This document shows, piece by piece, positions 29,607 to 38,305 of a DNA stretch of 64,000 bases. The position numbers and the translations under genes were made by a program. How positions within the stretch are numbered: position 1 is the first letter of the stretch; the number at the start of each line of letters is the position of its first letter. Source of the DNA: Helicobacter ailurogastricus (GTDB lineage Bacteria > Campylobacterota > Campylobacteria > Campylobacterales > Helicobacteraceae); the NCBI RefSeq assembly GCF_001282945.1, contig NZ_CDMG01000006.1:14725-78724 (forward strand). The letters are read 5' to 3'. The notes beneath the pieces are model-generated. The model was not told the origin of the DNA. It worked only from the letters and a program-made list of their open reading frames with translations, and searched no databases.

Positions 29607-30241
29607 ATAACGTCTATGTACGCGAAGTGGATCAAAGGTTCTTGGAGCAACTGCGGAAGGTGTCGTTGTCGATGTTTCGCAAGGGGTTTTTTAGCATTTT
29701 TAGAGGCTCAATCTCGGCACGCATGGGAGCGACTCGCTTTCTCATCAACAAAAACAGCGCCGTTTTTGACAACTTGGACGAAGAGTCTTTCATTGTCTTG
29801 CAAGATAAATTAGATTATCGCTGGCGGGAGGCGAGCATGGACATTGGCATCCATGCAAGCATTTACCGCCACTTTACAGAAGCGCGCTTCATTGCCTATG
29901 GCCGCCCGCCACACGCCATCGCCTACTCCCTAACCCACGAATATTTAACCCCCAAAGATTACTTGGGTTGCACGCTTTTAGGGCAGAAGATCGAAATTTA
30001 CGATCCCAAGAGCTATAGAGATTGGCAAGATCGATCCCCTGTGGATATTTTACACTATCTACAAGCGAGCAAAAGGCGGTTTATTTTTATTAAGGGTTGC
30101 GGAATTGTGGTCTATCACAGAGAGCTACAAGGCTTACTAAAGATCTTTGATTTGATCGAGGGGAGTTGCCAAATCCTGCAAATTGCCAACTTAGACCCGA
30201 GCCTAGCAAACCAAATAAGCTTGCTAAACCCACAGGCTTAA
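29603..30241 (+). CDS. Class II aldolase/adducin fold protein lacking the metal ligands
   Basis: The 212-residue protein has the class II aldolase layout (RKGFFSIFRGSISAR, IHASIYRHFTEARFIAYGRPPHA, FIKGCGIVVY). The zinc-binding HxH expected before PPHA is replaced by YGR, and the NHG motif by KGCG. It is therefore unlikely to be a normal aldolase. Similar Helicobacter proteins exist in my memory as unnamed family members. Its ATG overlaps the stop of the ModC-like gene, so the two are cotranslated, which does not by itself explain a function. Confidence 0.72.
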   Translation: MNNVYVREVDQRFLEQLRKVSLSMFRKGFFSIFRGSISARMGATRFLINKNSAVFDNLDEESFIVLQDKLDYRWREASMDIGIHASIYRHFTEARFIAYGRPPHAIAYSLTHEYLTPKDYLGCTLLGQKIEIYDPKSYRDWQDRSPVDILHYLQASKRRFIFIKGCGIVVYHRELQGLLKIFDLIEGSCQILQIANLDPSLANQISLLNPQA

Positions 30242-30251
30242 AGACGCAAGG

Positions 30252-30848
30252 TTACAGCCTGCTAGCGTGTTCTTTAAGGTATTCGGCCACGCCCTCATGG
30301 CTAGCTTTCATGCCTGCATCGCCTTTTTGCCAGCCGGCGGGGCACACTTCGCCATGTTCTTCAAAGAAAATCAAGGCATCGACCATGCGCAGCATTTCAT
30401 CGACATTGCGCCCTAGGGGGAAGTCGTTGATCACCGCGTGACGGATTTTTTGGTGTTTGTCGATCAAGAAAGACCCCCTTAGAGCAATGGCGTTTTCAAA
30501 GAGCACATCATAAGCCCTAGAAATGTCCTTGGTGACATCTGCAATCAGGGGAAAAGTAACTTGGCCAATCCCGCCTCTTTCTACGGGGGTGTTTTTCCAA
30601 GCGTAATGCACCACTTCAGTGTCGGTAGAAACCCCGATCACATTAAAGCCCTTTTCGTTAAATTCTTTGACGCGGTGGTCAAAAGCGATGATTTCAGAGG
30701 GGCAAACAAAGGTAAAATCCTTAGGCCAAAAGAACAACACGACCCCATTGCGGCCCAAGTTTTTAGACAATTCAAAATGCTCATCCACCTGATTGTTGGG
30801 CAAAACAGCGGTGGCCTTAAAATCGGGAGCGACTTTGGTGACTAACAT
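30252..30848 (-). CDS. ahpC: Alkyl hydroperoxide reductase AhpC (TsaA), 2-Cys peroxiredoxin
   Basis: Reduces hydrogen peroxide, organic peroxides and peroxynitrite, with thioredoxin as electron donor in H. pylori. The 198-residue protein has the peroxidatic cysteine in DFTFVCPSE (usually VCPTE) and the resolving cysteine in EVCPAGW. It is an abundant antioxidant protein of Helicobacter. It is transcribed alone, from a strong promoter described separately, away from wzk. Confidence 0.96.
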   Translation of the reverse strand: MLVTKVAPDFKATAVLPNNQVDEHFELSKNLGRNGVVLFFWPKDFTFVCPSEIIAFDHRVKEFNEKGFNVIGVSTDTEVVHYAWKNTPVERGGIGQVTFPLIADVTKDISRAYDVLFENAIALRGSFLIDKHQKIRHAVINDFPLGRNVDEMLRMVDALIFFEEHGEVCPAGWQKGDAGMKASHEGVAEYLKEHASRL

Positions 30849-30877
30849 AAAATCTCCTTATAAACATTACTGGTTTT

Positions 30878-30927
30878 GTTAGCAAAGCTAACGGGCGCAT
30901 TGTAGCCAAATCTCCATTAACAATCAA
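30878..30927 (-). promoter_or_regulatory. ahpC promoter and leader stem-loop
   Basis: On the minus strand TTGATT (30922-30927) and TACAAT (30899-30904) are separated by 17 bases, a near-consensus housekeeping promoter. Just where transcription should start, GTTAGC-ttt-GCTAAC forms a perfect 6-base stem with a three-base loop (30878-30892). It would cap the short leader about 30 bases before the AhpC start. An RNA-stabilising or regulatory role is inference. Confidence 0.6.
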
Positions 30928-30941
30928 GGCGGGGTTTTAGG

Positions 30942-30947
30942 TATAAT
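30942..30947 (+). promoter_or_regulatory. wzk promoter, -10 TATAAT
   Basis: A consensus TATAAT lies 35 bases before the wzk TTG, with TTAACA 19 bases upstream as a weak -35. It is divergent from, and partly overlaps, the ahpC promoter. Confidence 0.5.
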
Positions 30948-30982
30948 CCACTATTCTTAAGACTGCATTTTAAGGATTTTAC

Positions 30983-32707
30983 TTGGCTTCAAAGAAGCGT
31001 TTTAGCCCCTCTAAAAATTTTTTGCGCGCGCTTGTCCAAATCTTTGCCCTGATCAACAAAAGGGATAAAAAAATCTTAGTTGTCTTGGTGTTGATGTCTA
31101 TTTTTATGTCCTTGCTTGAAGTCTCTTCAATCAGTATGATCATGCCCTTCATCACTTTAGCCAGCTCGCCGGATTTGGTTTTATCCAACCCCTACGCCCG
31201 CGCGATTTACGACACACTGCATTTTAAAACCCCCCTGCACTTTGCCTACTTTTTTAGTTTTGCGCTCGTGGGGCTGTATGTGTTTCGCATGGGCTATGGT
31301 ATCCTCTTTACCTACGCCAATAGCCGTTTTGCAAGCCAAAAGGCGCACGCGCTTGCCCAAAGGCTGTTCATGCACCACCTAAAAAGCTCTTACTTAGAGC
31401 ACATCAACCTTAATCTAGACAAAATCCGCCACACCATTATGGAAAAAAGCGGGGGGGTTTTGATGGGCTTAAACGCCCTTTTAGGTCTGCTTTCAGAACT
31501 CAGCGTGATGCTTTTTTTGTACGGACTCTTGATCTACACCAACTGGAAAATGACCTTCATTTTGACTTTTATCCTTGTCTTGCAGGTGTTTTTCATCACA
31601 AAGTACATGTCTAAGCTCATACAAAAAAAAGGGCACATCTCTAACAGCACACAAACACAATCTTTTAAAATCCTTTCTAAATTCTTTGGCAATTTCAAGC
31701 TCACTAAGCTCAAAGACAACCACGAAGAAGCCTACCAAACCTTTAGCCAAAATAGCCTAAACAACGCCAAGGCCAACACCACCTACCGCACTTTGCAGGC
31801 GATCCCCAGCCGTTTTTTAGAAACCGTGGGCTTTAGCTTGCTGATTTTATCGGTCGCCTATGTGTTACACAAATACGGGGAGGCTAAAATGGTCTTGCCC
31901 ATCATCTCCATGTATGCCCTCGCACTTTATCGCATGCTGCCCTCGCTCAACCGCATTTTAGAGCAATACAACACCATTTGTTACCAACAACAGGCCATCA
32001 ACAGCGTTTATAAAGATTTGAGTCGCTTTATCCAAGAAGAGGGGGATTTAGCTTTGCCCTTTAAAGAGCGCATCCGCTTAAGAAAAGTCAGCTTTGCCTA
32101 CAAGCGCACCCACCCCATTTTACAAGGCGTGGATTTAGAGATCAAGCGGGGGCAAAAAGTCGCTTTCATCGGCCCTAGTGGGTGTGGTAAAAGCACTTTA
32201 GTGGATATCATTATGGGCGTGCTCTATCCAAACGAGGGACAAATTCTCATCGACAACACCCCCTTAACCCTCCAAAATATCCGCACATGGCGGCAAAAAA
32301 TCGGCTACATCCCGCAACACATCTATTTATTTGACGGCAGCGCGGCCGAAAATGTCGCCTGCGGAAGCCCCTTAGATGAAAATAGAGTCATAGAAGTTTG
32401 TAAAATGGCGCATATCTACGATTTTTTATGCCAGCATAGAGGGATTGACACCATCATAGGCGAGGGAGGGATCAATTTAAGCGGGGGGCAAAAGCAACGC
32501 TTGGGCATCGCGCGCGCTCTCTATGACAACCCCGAGATTTTAGTGCTAGATGAGGCCACCTCAGCCCTAGACACCCCCACAGAAACCAAAATCATGGAAG
32601 AGATTTACAGCGTGGCTCAGGGTAAAACCTTGCTTGTCATCGCCCACCGCCTCAGCACCATTGAGCGCTGCGATGTCAAAATTGATCTAAGCAAGCCTGT
32701 CGTGTGA
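30983..32707 (+). CDS. wzk: Wzk/PglK-type lipid-linked oligosaccharide flippase (ABC)
   Basis: Half-size ABC exporter related to Campylobacter PglK; in H. pylori it flips O-antigen-bearing undecaprenyl lipid. The 574-residue product has an N-terminal six-helix membrane domain (residues about 25-330) and a nucleotide-binding domain with GPSGCGKST, LSGGQKQRLGIARAL and LVLDEATSALD. The start is a TTG behind AAGGA. The 3' end overlaps the convergent HAD gene by 32 bases, the same neighbour as in H. pylori. Confidence 0.93.
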   Translation: MASKKRFSPSKNFLRALVQIFALINKRDKKILVVLVLMSIFMSLLEVSSISMIMPFITLASSPDLVLSNPYARAIYDTLHFKTPLHFAYFFSFALVGLYVFRMGYGILFTYANSRFASQKAHALAQRLFMHHLKSSYLEHINLNLDKIRHTIMEKSGGVLMGLNALLGLLSELSVMLFLYGLLIYTNWKMTFILTFILVLQVFFITKYMSKLIQKKGHISNSTQTQSFKILSKFFGNFKLTKLKDNHEEAYQTFSQNSLNNAKANTTYRTLQAIPSRFLETVGFSLLILSVAYVLHKYGEAKMVLPIISMYALALYRMLPSLNRILEQYNTICYQQQAINSVYKDLSRFIQEEGDLALPFKERIRLRKVSFAYKRTHPILQGVDLEIKRGQKVAFIGPSGCGKSTLVDIIMGVLYPNEGQILIDNTPLTLQNIRTWRQKIGYIPQHIYLFDGSAAENVACGSPLDENRVIEVCKMAHIYDFLCQHRGIDTIIGEGGINLSGGQKQRLGIARALYDNPEILVLDEATSALDTPTETKIMEEIYSVAQGKTLLVIAHRLSTIERCDVKIDLSKPVV

Positions 32708-33347
32708 GTGCGTCCAAATCCAGTCTAGCAAAGTGGTTGATGTAAGCCTTTGGCAAGAGGTTTTGCAAAACGGGGTTGTTGTAGCCTAGAAAGGGGATTT
32801 TATTTGCCTGCGCGCTTTCATGATCGCTTCTGCTATCTCCAATCAAAACCATTTCGCTGGGCGCATAGCCGTAGTTGGCGCACATATTCGCTAAAATTTT
32901 GGCCTTAGCCGGGGGTGCGCCCTTAATGCTTTTAAAGTAGGGCAAGAGTCCTAAAAACTCACACAACACCTGCAACTCGCTATGCAAAGCCGCCGAAGCG
33001 ATGTGGAAAATATATTTCTTATGGTTTGCTTTGATGAAGTCCAAAACTTCAGCATTTAAATGCTCTCTTGAAAAAAGGTCCTTAGCGATGATTTGCCCAA
33101 ATTCCTCCACCAAAGCGTTGATTGTGTCCGCCTCGATGCTTTTTTTTAAAATCTTTGTGTAAAAGTGGGCGATTTTATCAAATCTGCTCACCCCGCCGTT
33201 GGCATAATGGTAGTCCTCAAAGGCTTTCAATGCCCTTTCATCTGCCTTTGTGTGGCGTTGAAACAACACCTTAAAGCCCTCACCTTTTAAGTGCATGCTG
33301 TCAAACACCACCCCATCAAAATCCCACACCACAATTTTTAATGCCAT
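32676..33347 (-). CDS. HAD-family hydrolase
   Basis: A 223-residue haloacid dehalogenase-like phosphatase. Motif I is WDFDGVVFDS (nucleophile Asp), motif II is IASAAL, and motif III/IV is MVLIGDSRSDHESAQ. The ATG at 33347 follows AAAGGG; the frame stays open 64 codons upstream across uppS, without a ribosome site. The substrate is unknown; beta-phosphoglucomutase-like or sugar-phosphate phosphatase roles are both possible. It is convergent with wzk and 13 bases behind uppS. Confidence 0.87.
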   Translation of the reverse strand: MALKIVVWDFDGVVFDSMHLKGEGFKVLFQRHTKADERALKAFEDYHYANGGVSRFDKIAHFYTKILKKSIEADTINALVEEFGQIIAKDLFSREHLNAEVLDFIKANHKKYIFHIASAALHSELQVLCEFLGLLPYFKSIKGAPPAKAKILANMCANYGYAPSEMVLIGDSRSDHESAQANKIPFLGYNNPVLQNLLPKAYINHFARLDLDALTRQACLDQF

Positions 33348-33360
33348 GCAAACCCTTTTT

Positions 33361-34041
33361 TCATACCCTACCAAATTTGCGTTGTCTTTGGTTAAACAAC
33401 GCGATGATTTCGGCCAAATGCGTGGGCGTGAAGTCTGGCCAAAGCACGGGGCTAAAAAACAACTCGGCATAACTAGATTGCCACAATAAAAAATTAGAAA
33501 GGCGCATCTCGCCGCCCGTGCGCACCAACAAATCCACATCGGGCAGCCCCGCCGTGTCTAAATGCGCACCGATCAGCTCTTGCAAATTCCCCTTTAAGCC
33601 CAACTCAAGTACACGCCCACAGGCCCTAGCGATCTCATCGCGCCCGCCGTAATTTAAGGCTAAAACTTGCGTCAAGGCGGTGTGCTCGGCGGTTTCTTGC
33701 TCTAAACTTAAAATGGTTTTTTGTAAGGCAGGATTGAATCTCTTTAAATTGCCAATGGCCTTAAAGCGGATTTTATGCTCTAAATAAGTGGGGCGTTCTT
33801 GAATTAAATATTTCTTCAGCATGCGCATCAAAAAATCCACTTCCGTTTGAGGGCGACTCCAATTCTCGGTAGAAAAGGCGTAAAGCGTGAGGTAGGCGAT
33901 GCGCTCTTTGGCGCACCAAATGGTGATGTTTCTTAGGGCGTTGATCCCCTGCTGGTGTCCATGTGTGCGCGGCTTGCCCTGCAATTTCGCCCACCGCCCA
34001 TTGCCATCCATGATGATTGCTAAATGCACTAAATCATTCAT
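33361..34041 (-). CDS. uppS: UppS, undecaprenyl diphosphate synthase
   Basis: cis-Prenyltransferase that makes the C55 carrier lipid for wall and O-antigen synthesis. The 226-residue product carries HLAIIMDGNGRWAK (catalytic Asp), LTLYAFSTENW, and RTGGEMRLSNFLLWQSSYAE. I used the ATG at 34041, which overlaps the upstream dehydrogenase by eight bases; an earlier in-frame start would lie deep inside that gene. The pair matches HP1221-HP1222 from memory. Confidence 0.95.
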   Translation of the reverse strand: MNDLVHLAIIMDGNGRWAKLQGKPRTHGHQQGINALRNITIWCAKERIAYLTLYAFSTENWSRPQTEVDFLMRMLKKYLIQERPTYLEHKIRFKAIGNLKRFNPALQKTILSLEQETAEHTALTQVLALNYGGRDEIARACGRVLELGLKGNLQELIGAHLDTAGLPDVDLLVRTGGEMRLSNFLLWQSSYAELFFSPVLWPDFTPTHLAEIIALFNQRQRKFGRV

Positions 34042-36850
34042 CACTGCATAGATCGACCAAGTAGGCAATGTGTTGGAAGGGGATTTTAGAATGCTGACTC
34101 AAGCCCACTTCGCAAGTGCTGGAGCTGCAAAAGCCCTTTTTGAGGTTTTTATCGCGATAAAAGTCAGCAAAATCTAGCAAAGCGTGATCGTTTAATTCGG
34201 GTGTTAAAAAGCCCTTATTGCCCGCAAAGCCACAACAACCCGTGTCTATGTGCTCGACAATCTCCCCGCGCACGCACGCTTGAGCCAAATGGCGCATATT
34301 TTCAGAATAGCCCAAGCGTTTTGCCGCACACATGGTGTAAAGAGCGATATTTTCTTCTAAAGGCTCGATTTTTAAATGCTCCAATAAATGCTCTTGTATA
34401 AAAATGGGCATGTCATAAATTTGCAGCCCTGCATTTTCTAACTGCTCGATTAAATACGCGCTGCATGCGCTGTGATCCAACACAATGGGGATCGACCCAT
34501 TTTGTGAGAGGTTTTTTAAAAGTTGGGCGTTTTTTTGTGTGTTTTGCGCGCTTAAATCCTTGTAATCGATAAATGCCTTGCCACAACAAAATTTAGGCAG
34601 CTCTGGCGGATAAAGCACCCCAAAGCCCGCTTTTTTACACAGCGACTCGAAGACCTCCTGCAAACTGCGCTGATCGGGCATCAATTTAGAGGGGGCAAAA
34701 GCCCGATTGATGCAGGTAGAAAAATACAGCACATTTTTCGTGGCCGGCTTGCTGCTTAGTTTGTAGTTGTTTTTTCTAGGCATGTAATTTGAAACAACGG
34801 GCGTGCCTAGTTTGGCGTGCAGTTTTTGGCTGCACTTGTGGATCAAATGAGTCCCCAAAGCCACCTGCCCCATTTGCACCACACCTAAGCCTGCCTTAAG
34901 CGCGCCCACCGTTGTGTCCATGTGCTTTAAAATCTCTTTGGCTAAAAAGGGAGCTTTTTCTTTGGTGCGGGTTTTAAGCGCAATGGATGCGCTGTCAATC
35001 CCTAAGGGGCAAAGCGTGGAGCACATATGACACGCCGCACAGGTTTCATCACTTAAATATTTATAGCCCTCTAAAAGCTCTTCCAGCAAAGCTCGATCTG
35101 TGGCTAGCCCTTGCGCTGCTCTCTTGCTCAAATAGGCGATCTCTCTTTGCAACCCTATGCGCTGGCGGGGGGTGAGCGATAGATAGCGGCTAGGGCAAAT
35201 GCGCTCACAAAAGCCACACTCCATGCAAGGCTCTAACTCGGGAGCAATCGGCACGCTCTCTTTTAAATTTTTGGTGTGGATTTGTGGGTCGTTGGAGAGA
35301 ATCACATCGGGATTTAGTAGGTGATCGGGGTCAAACAGGGCTTTAATGCGCTTGCAAAGATCGTAAGCCTTTGTGCCCCATTCCAACTCCACAAAGGGAG
35401 CGACCATGCGCCCCGTGCCATGCTCGGCTTTGATCGAGCCTTGCAAAGAGGCCACCATGTGGGCTAAATCCTCCATGAGCGCGCTAAATTGCGCCCGCTC
35501 TTTGGGGTTTTCTAAAAGTGGGGTGATTAAAAAGTGCAAGTTGCCACTCAAAGCGTGCCCAAAAATCACGCTGTGCTCTTTAAAGCCGTGCTTGTCTAAC
35601 AACTCTTGTAGCTTGGCAATCCCCTCTTGTAAATGCTCCATGTCAAAGCACAAATCCTCTGTGATCACACTTGTGCCCGTGCGCCGTCTGCCCGCCACAA
35701 TGGGGAAAAGCCCTTTTCTAATTTTCCACCATGCGTTGTAGGTGTTGGGGTCTGTGCTTTGGGCAAGGGGCAAGATCGTGGGGATGGCCTGCAACTTTTC
35801 AAGCACAAAGGCACGATTGGCCTCAAGGGTGTTTAAATCTGTGGCTTCTAATTGTGCCAAAATGCAAGCATAGCCGGATTTCACCTCATTTAACACACTA
35901 GGCATCCCCTCCACGCCCTGCATGCTGGCTAAACAAGCGCCATCCATCAGCTCGGCCGCGCTGATTTTATCTGCATTTTGGGCCAAAACTTGCACCCCTT
36001 TTAAGCCCTCCGTTAAACTCTCATAAAAGAGTAAAAAACAAGCCTTGTAGGGCAAGTCTGGCACGCAATGAAGCTCACAGCTGGAGATAAAACCAAGCGT
36101 GCCCTCCGAGCCAATGAATAAATGGCTTAAAATCTCTATAGGGTCGTCAAAGTCTATCAAGGCGTTTAGGCTATAACCTGTGGTGTTTTTAATTTTGTAT
36201 TTCTTTTCAATGAGGGCGTGCAATTGATGATCGGCCAACACCTCTTGGCGCAGGGTTAAAAGCCCCTCTAATAGCTGGGCGTGGCTTTGTCTAAAGGATT
36301 CAACGCTCTCTTTTTTGCTCGTGTCTAAGAGGGTGCCATCTGCTAAAACCACACGGATGGATTTTAGGGTTTTGTAGCTGTTTTGCGCCACCCCACAACA
36401 CATGCCACTGGCGTTGTTGCCTAAAATCCCTCCCACCATGGCCGTGGCGATGGTGGCCGGATCTGGGCCGATTTTTCGCTGGTAGGGCTTTAGGGCGTTG
36501 TTTGCCTGCGCGCCGATGACCCCACAGCCTAGACGCACGCTTTGCCCCCCATTTTGCGCTTTGATCTCTTGCCACCCTAAATTAGCCATAACCAGCACCC
36601 CACTGCCACACGCCTGCCCTGAAAGGGAGCTGCCCGCTGCCCTAAAGGTTAGGGGCGTGTTGTGCTTTTTGGCTAGAGCGCAAAGGCGCATGACCTCGCT
36701 CTCGTGGCGGACTTTAACGACCAATTCGGGGATATAGCGATAACAAGACGCGTCGATTCCATAGACCACGCGGCGCAAATAATCCTTATAAATCCTCTCG
36801 CCCAAAAACTCTTGGGCTTCTTGGTAAAAGGCGATGTAATTTTGTGACAT
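34034..36850 (-). CDS. dld: FAD/Fe-S D-lactate (2-hydroxyacid) dehydrogenase
   Basis: Membrane-associated flavoprotein that oxidises D-lactate to pyruvate and feeds electrons to the respiratory chain. The 938-residue fusion has an FAD-binding-4 domain (about 40-220: TFRAAGSSLSGQACGSGV), the FAD-oxidase C-terminal domain with IKAEHGTGRMVAP, two 4Fe-4S motifs (CMECGFCERICPSR and CAACHMCSTLCPLG), and cysteine-rich CCG-type domains (FCCGK, CCGFAGN). The order matches GlcD-GlcF fusions. It is likely transcribed with uppS and the HAD gene. The substrate is assigned by similarity to the H. pylori gene I remember. Confidence 0.9.
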   Translation of the reverse strand: MSQNYIAFYQEAQEFLGERIYKDYLRRVVYGIDASCYRYIPELVVKVRHESEVMRLCALAKKHNTPLTFRAAGSSLSGQACGSGVLVMANLGWQEIKAQNGGQSVRLGCGVIGAQANNALKPYQRKIGPDPATIATAMVGGILGNNASGMCCGVAQNSYKTLKSIRVVLADGTLLDTSKKESVESFRQSHAQLLEGLLTLRQEVLADHQLHALIEKKYKIKNTTGYSLNALIDFDDPIEILSHLFIGSEGTLGFISSCELHCVPDLPYKACFLLFYESLTEGLKGVQVLAQNADKISAAELMDGACLASMQGVEGMPSVLNEVKSGYACILAQLEATDLNTLEANRAFVLEKLQAIPTILPLAQSTDPNTYNAWWKIRKGLFPIVAGRRRTGTSVITEDLCFDMEHLQEGIAKLQELLDKHGFKEHSVIFGHALSGNLHFLITPLLENPKERAQFSALMEDLAHMVASLQGSIKAEHGTGRMVAPFVELEWGTKAYDLCKRIKALFDPDHLLNPDVILSNDPQIHTKNLKESVPIAPELEPCMECGFCERICPSRYLSLTPRQRIGLQREIAYLSKRAAQGLATDRALLEELLEGYKYLSDETCAACHMCSTLCPLGIDSASIALKTRTKEKAPFLAKEILKHMDTTVGALKAGLGVVQMGQVALGTHLIHKCSQKLHAKLGTPVVSNYMPRKNNYKLSSKPATKNVLYFSTCINRAFAPSKLMPDQRSLQEVFESLCKKAGFGVLYPPELPKFCCGKAFIDYKDLSAQNTQKNAQLLKNLSQNGSIPIVLDHSACSAYLIEQLENAGLQIYDMPIFIQEHLLEHLKIEPLEENIALYTMCAAKRLGYSENMRHLAQACVRGEIVEHIDTGCCGFAGNKGFLTPELNDHALLDFADFYRDKNLKKGFCSSSTCEVGLSQHSKIPFQHIAYLVDLCSDE

Positions 36851-36856
36851 GGATAA

Positions 36857-37129
36857 ACCTTATTCAAGCTTTTTAAAAACCCAAAGAACATTTTACCACC
36901 ACCTCATAAAATTCTCAAAAAACCATGGAAACTTTCACCAAAACCTCTTAAGTTGGTGGCAGATCGCATCACTAAAGTGTTTGCCCATGGTGCATTTACA
37001 AAGGGCTTACACAATTTGATATTTGATGAAGGATATGGGATGATAGACGGCAATATTGTGATCATCAATGAAGCAGAGGATGGCTTAAACCTCTCTACAC
37101 AAAAGGTGGGGCATCACGTTTGTTGTTAG
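36857..37129 (+). pseudogene. Unidentified open fragment at the left edge of the accessory island
   Basis: The plus strand is open for 90 codons and reads like protein, e.g. VADRITKVFAHGAFTKGLHN and GMIDGNIVIINEAEDGLN, ending at TAG 37127-37129. No ATG or ribosome site supports a start; a GTG at 36956 is the only candidate. I think it is the tail of a lost gene. The family is not known to me. The rest of the gap to 37315 shows only A+T-rich sequence with a short GACAG/CTGTC repeat at 37286-37296. Confidence 0.35.
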
Positions 37130-37315
37130 TGCCTACTCGCTCAAAAGGTGTGGATAATCATCCAAACTTTGATGTTTAAAAAATCATGTAGCAAGAAGAA
37201 TATCGCACTAGAATAACTATAAAAACAGAAAAAAGAGTCAAGGCATTAGTGTGTAATGCTTAACAAAATAAATGACAAATGACATGACAGGCTGTCTGAA
37301 ATAAAAAATTCTACT

Positions 37316-37339
37316 GGTATGCTATCATGTCAGCATACC
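37316..37339 (+). promoter_or_regulatory. Perfect hairpin before the first gene-A copy
   Basis: GGTATGCT and AGCATACC are perfect 8-base arms around an 8-base loop, 22 bases ahead of the ATG at 37362. It may be an operator or an mRNA leader hairpin. The second copy of the unit has a quite different upstream region, so this is not part of the repeat. Confidence 0.45.
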
Positions 37340-37361
37340 GCTATGCTACTGAGAGGATCAT

Positions 37362-37508
37362 ATGAAACTGGCTAAATTTGCCTTAACTTGCGATGGGGAG
37401 AAGATCGCCAGCTTAGAGCAGCTCAAAGAACATTTTAACCTCTTAGATGTGTTGGAACATTACAAAACTAACGCCCTATGGCATTGGCTTAGATCAAGGG
37501 GTTATTAA
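37362..37508 (+). CDS. Gene A copy 1, N-terminal leader frame
   Basis: A 48-residue frame (MKLAKFALTCDGEKIASLEQ..., ending WHWLRSRGY) closed by TAA at 37506-37508. It is in the same frame as the body that follows at 37515, with only two codons between them, so this is the N-terminus of one gene A interrupted by a stop. The same TAA is present in the second copy. The helical pattern SLEQLKEHFNLLDVLEHY then WLRSRGY..ELAGI resembles small pairing modules in front of bacterial conflict proteins; that comparison is from memory and tentative. Confidence 0.6.
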   Translation: MKLAKFALTCDGEKIASLEQLKEHFNLLDVLEHYKTNALWHWLRSRGY

Positions 37509-37640
37509 AATGAGTTGGCGGGTATAGGAGCGATCACAGCTACACAAGATACGGAGATTTTAAAAGCCTTGTGTCAGGTTTTTGGGATAGAGGCGGATCA
37601 ACGGATGATCCAAGAGGTGCTAGAGGATCGCAAGCACATG
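37362..37640 (+). repeat. Direct repeat, copy 1 (shared 5' block of gene A)
   Basis: These 279 bases align without gaps to 41021-41299. I count five differences over the first 200 bases, then about a dozen over the last 80. Similarity falls steeply beyond. The repeat starts exactly at the ATG of the leader reading frame, so it is defined by the gene and not by a mobile element end. Confidence 0.92.
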
Positions 37641-38294
37641 GAGGAAAAGGAGGCACTGCAAACAAAACTTAAAGAGTATAAGAAGCAAATACAGGTTTTA
37701 AAAACCACACCCCCAGCCCCTACACAACACACCCAAAGCCCTGAAGAGAGAACAAAGACTTACAGCACGCTCAAAGAACAACTCATTAATGCCCAAGACG
37801 TAGAGAGTGGCGAAACAGTTTTGAAAGAGGTGCTCAAAGATTACACTGATTTGCTAGCGTTAGATAAGCTCAATGTGGTGGATTCTTTATATAACAAAGA
37901 TGGAGTTAAGTGGTCTGTGTGTAACAAGGAATTCAAGGTCAATCGTATTCTCTTATTTCTCCTCCTGGCTAGCCATGTTTTTAAAGCAGGAGAAATACGC
38001 AATGAATGGCAGCACGAGGAACTATGCTTCAAGGGGCGTTATGGCGAGTTTCTGATGCCACTTGCTGCACTCTTGGGTAGGAGGGTGTGCCATCTTGCTC
38101 TGGAAGCGAAACCAAAGGAGACCCATAATTTTGGCAAACTGGTCTGTTATGAGGATAGAAGAGGTTTCAGCGCAGACGATCTAAAACGCATTGGTGGACT
38201 TTTCGTTGCTAGCACTTTCAAATTTAGGGAGAGTCTGGGTAATAGTAGTATATACAACGGCTATAGTGTAGGATATTTTGAACTCGATCTCTAA
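37515..38294 (+). CDS. Gene A copy 1, body: unidentified island protein
   Basis: From a TTG at 37515 the frame runs 259 residues. It begins AGIGAITATQDTEILKALC (shared with copy 2), passes a charged coiled-coil-like stretch (residues about 40-80) and ends in a variable domain with LAALLGRRVCHLALEAKP, HNFGKLVCYEDR and GYFELDL. The TTG has no obvious ribosome site, so either translation reads through the TAA at 37506 or the gene is broken. I recognise no family. The layout, though not the sequence, of the C-terminal domain is shared with copy 2 (LLGR.V, H.FGK.VC.E). It is followed by the remains of an ATPase gene. Confidence 0.6.
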   Translation: MAGIGAITATQDTEILKALCQVFGIEADQRMIQEVLEDRKHMEEKEALQTKLKEYKKQIQVLKTTPPAPTQHTQSPEERTKTYSTLKEQLINAQDVESGETVLKEVLKDYTDLLALDKLNVVDSLYNKDGVKWSVCNKEFKVNRILLFLLLASHVFKAGEIRNEWQHEELCFKGRYGEFLMPLAALLGRRVCHLALEAKPKETHNFGKLVCYEDRRGFSADDLKRIGGLFVASTFKFRESLGNSSIYNGYSVGYFELDL

Positions 38295-38305
38295 GGACCC
38301 CCCCC

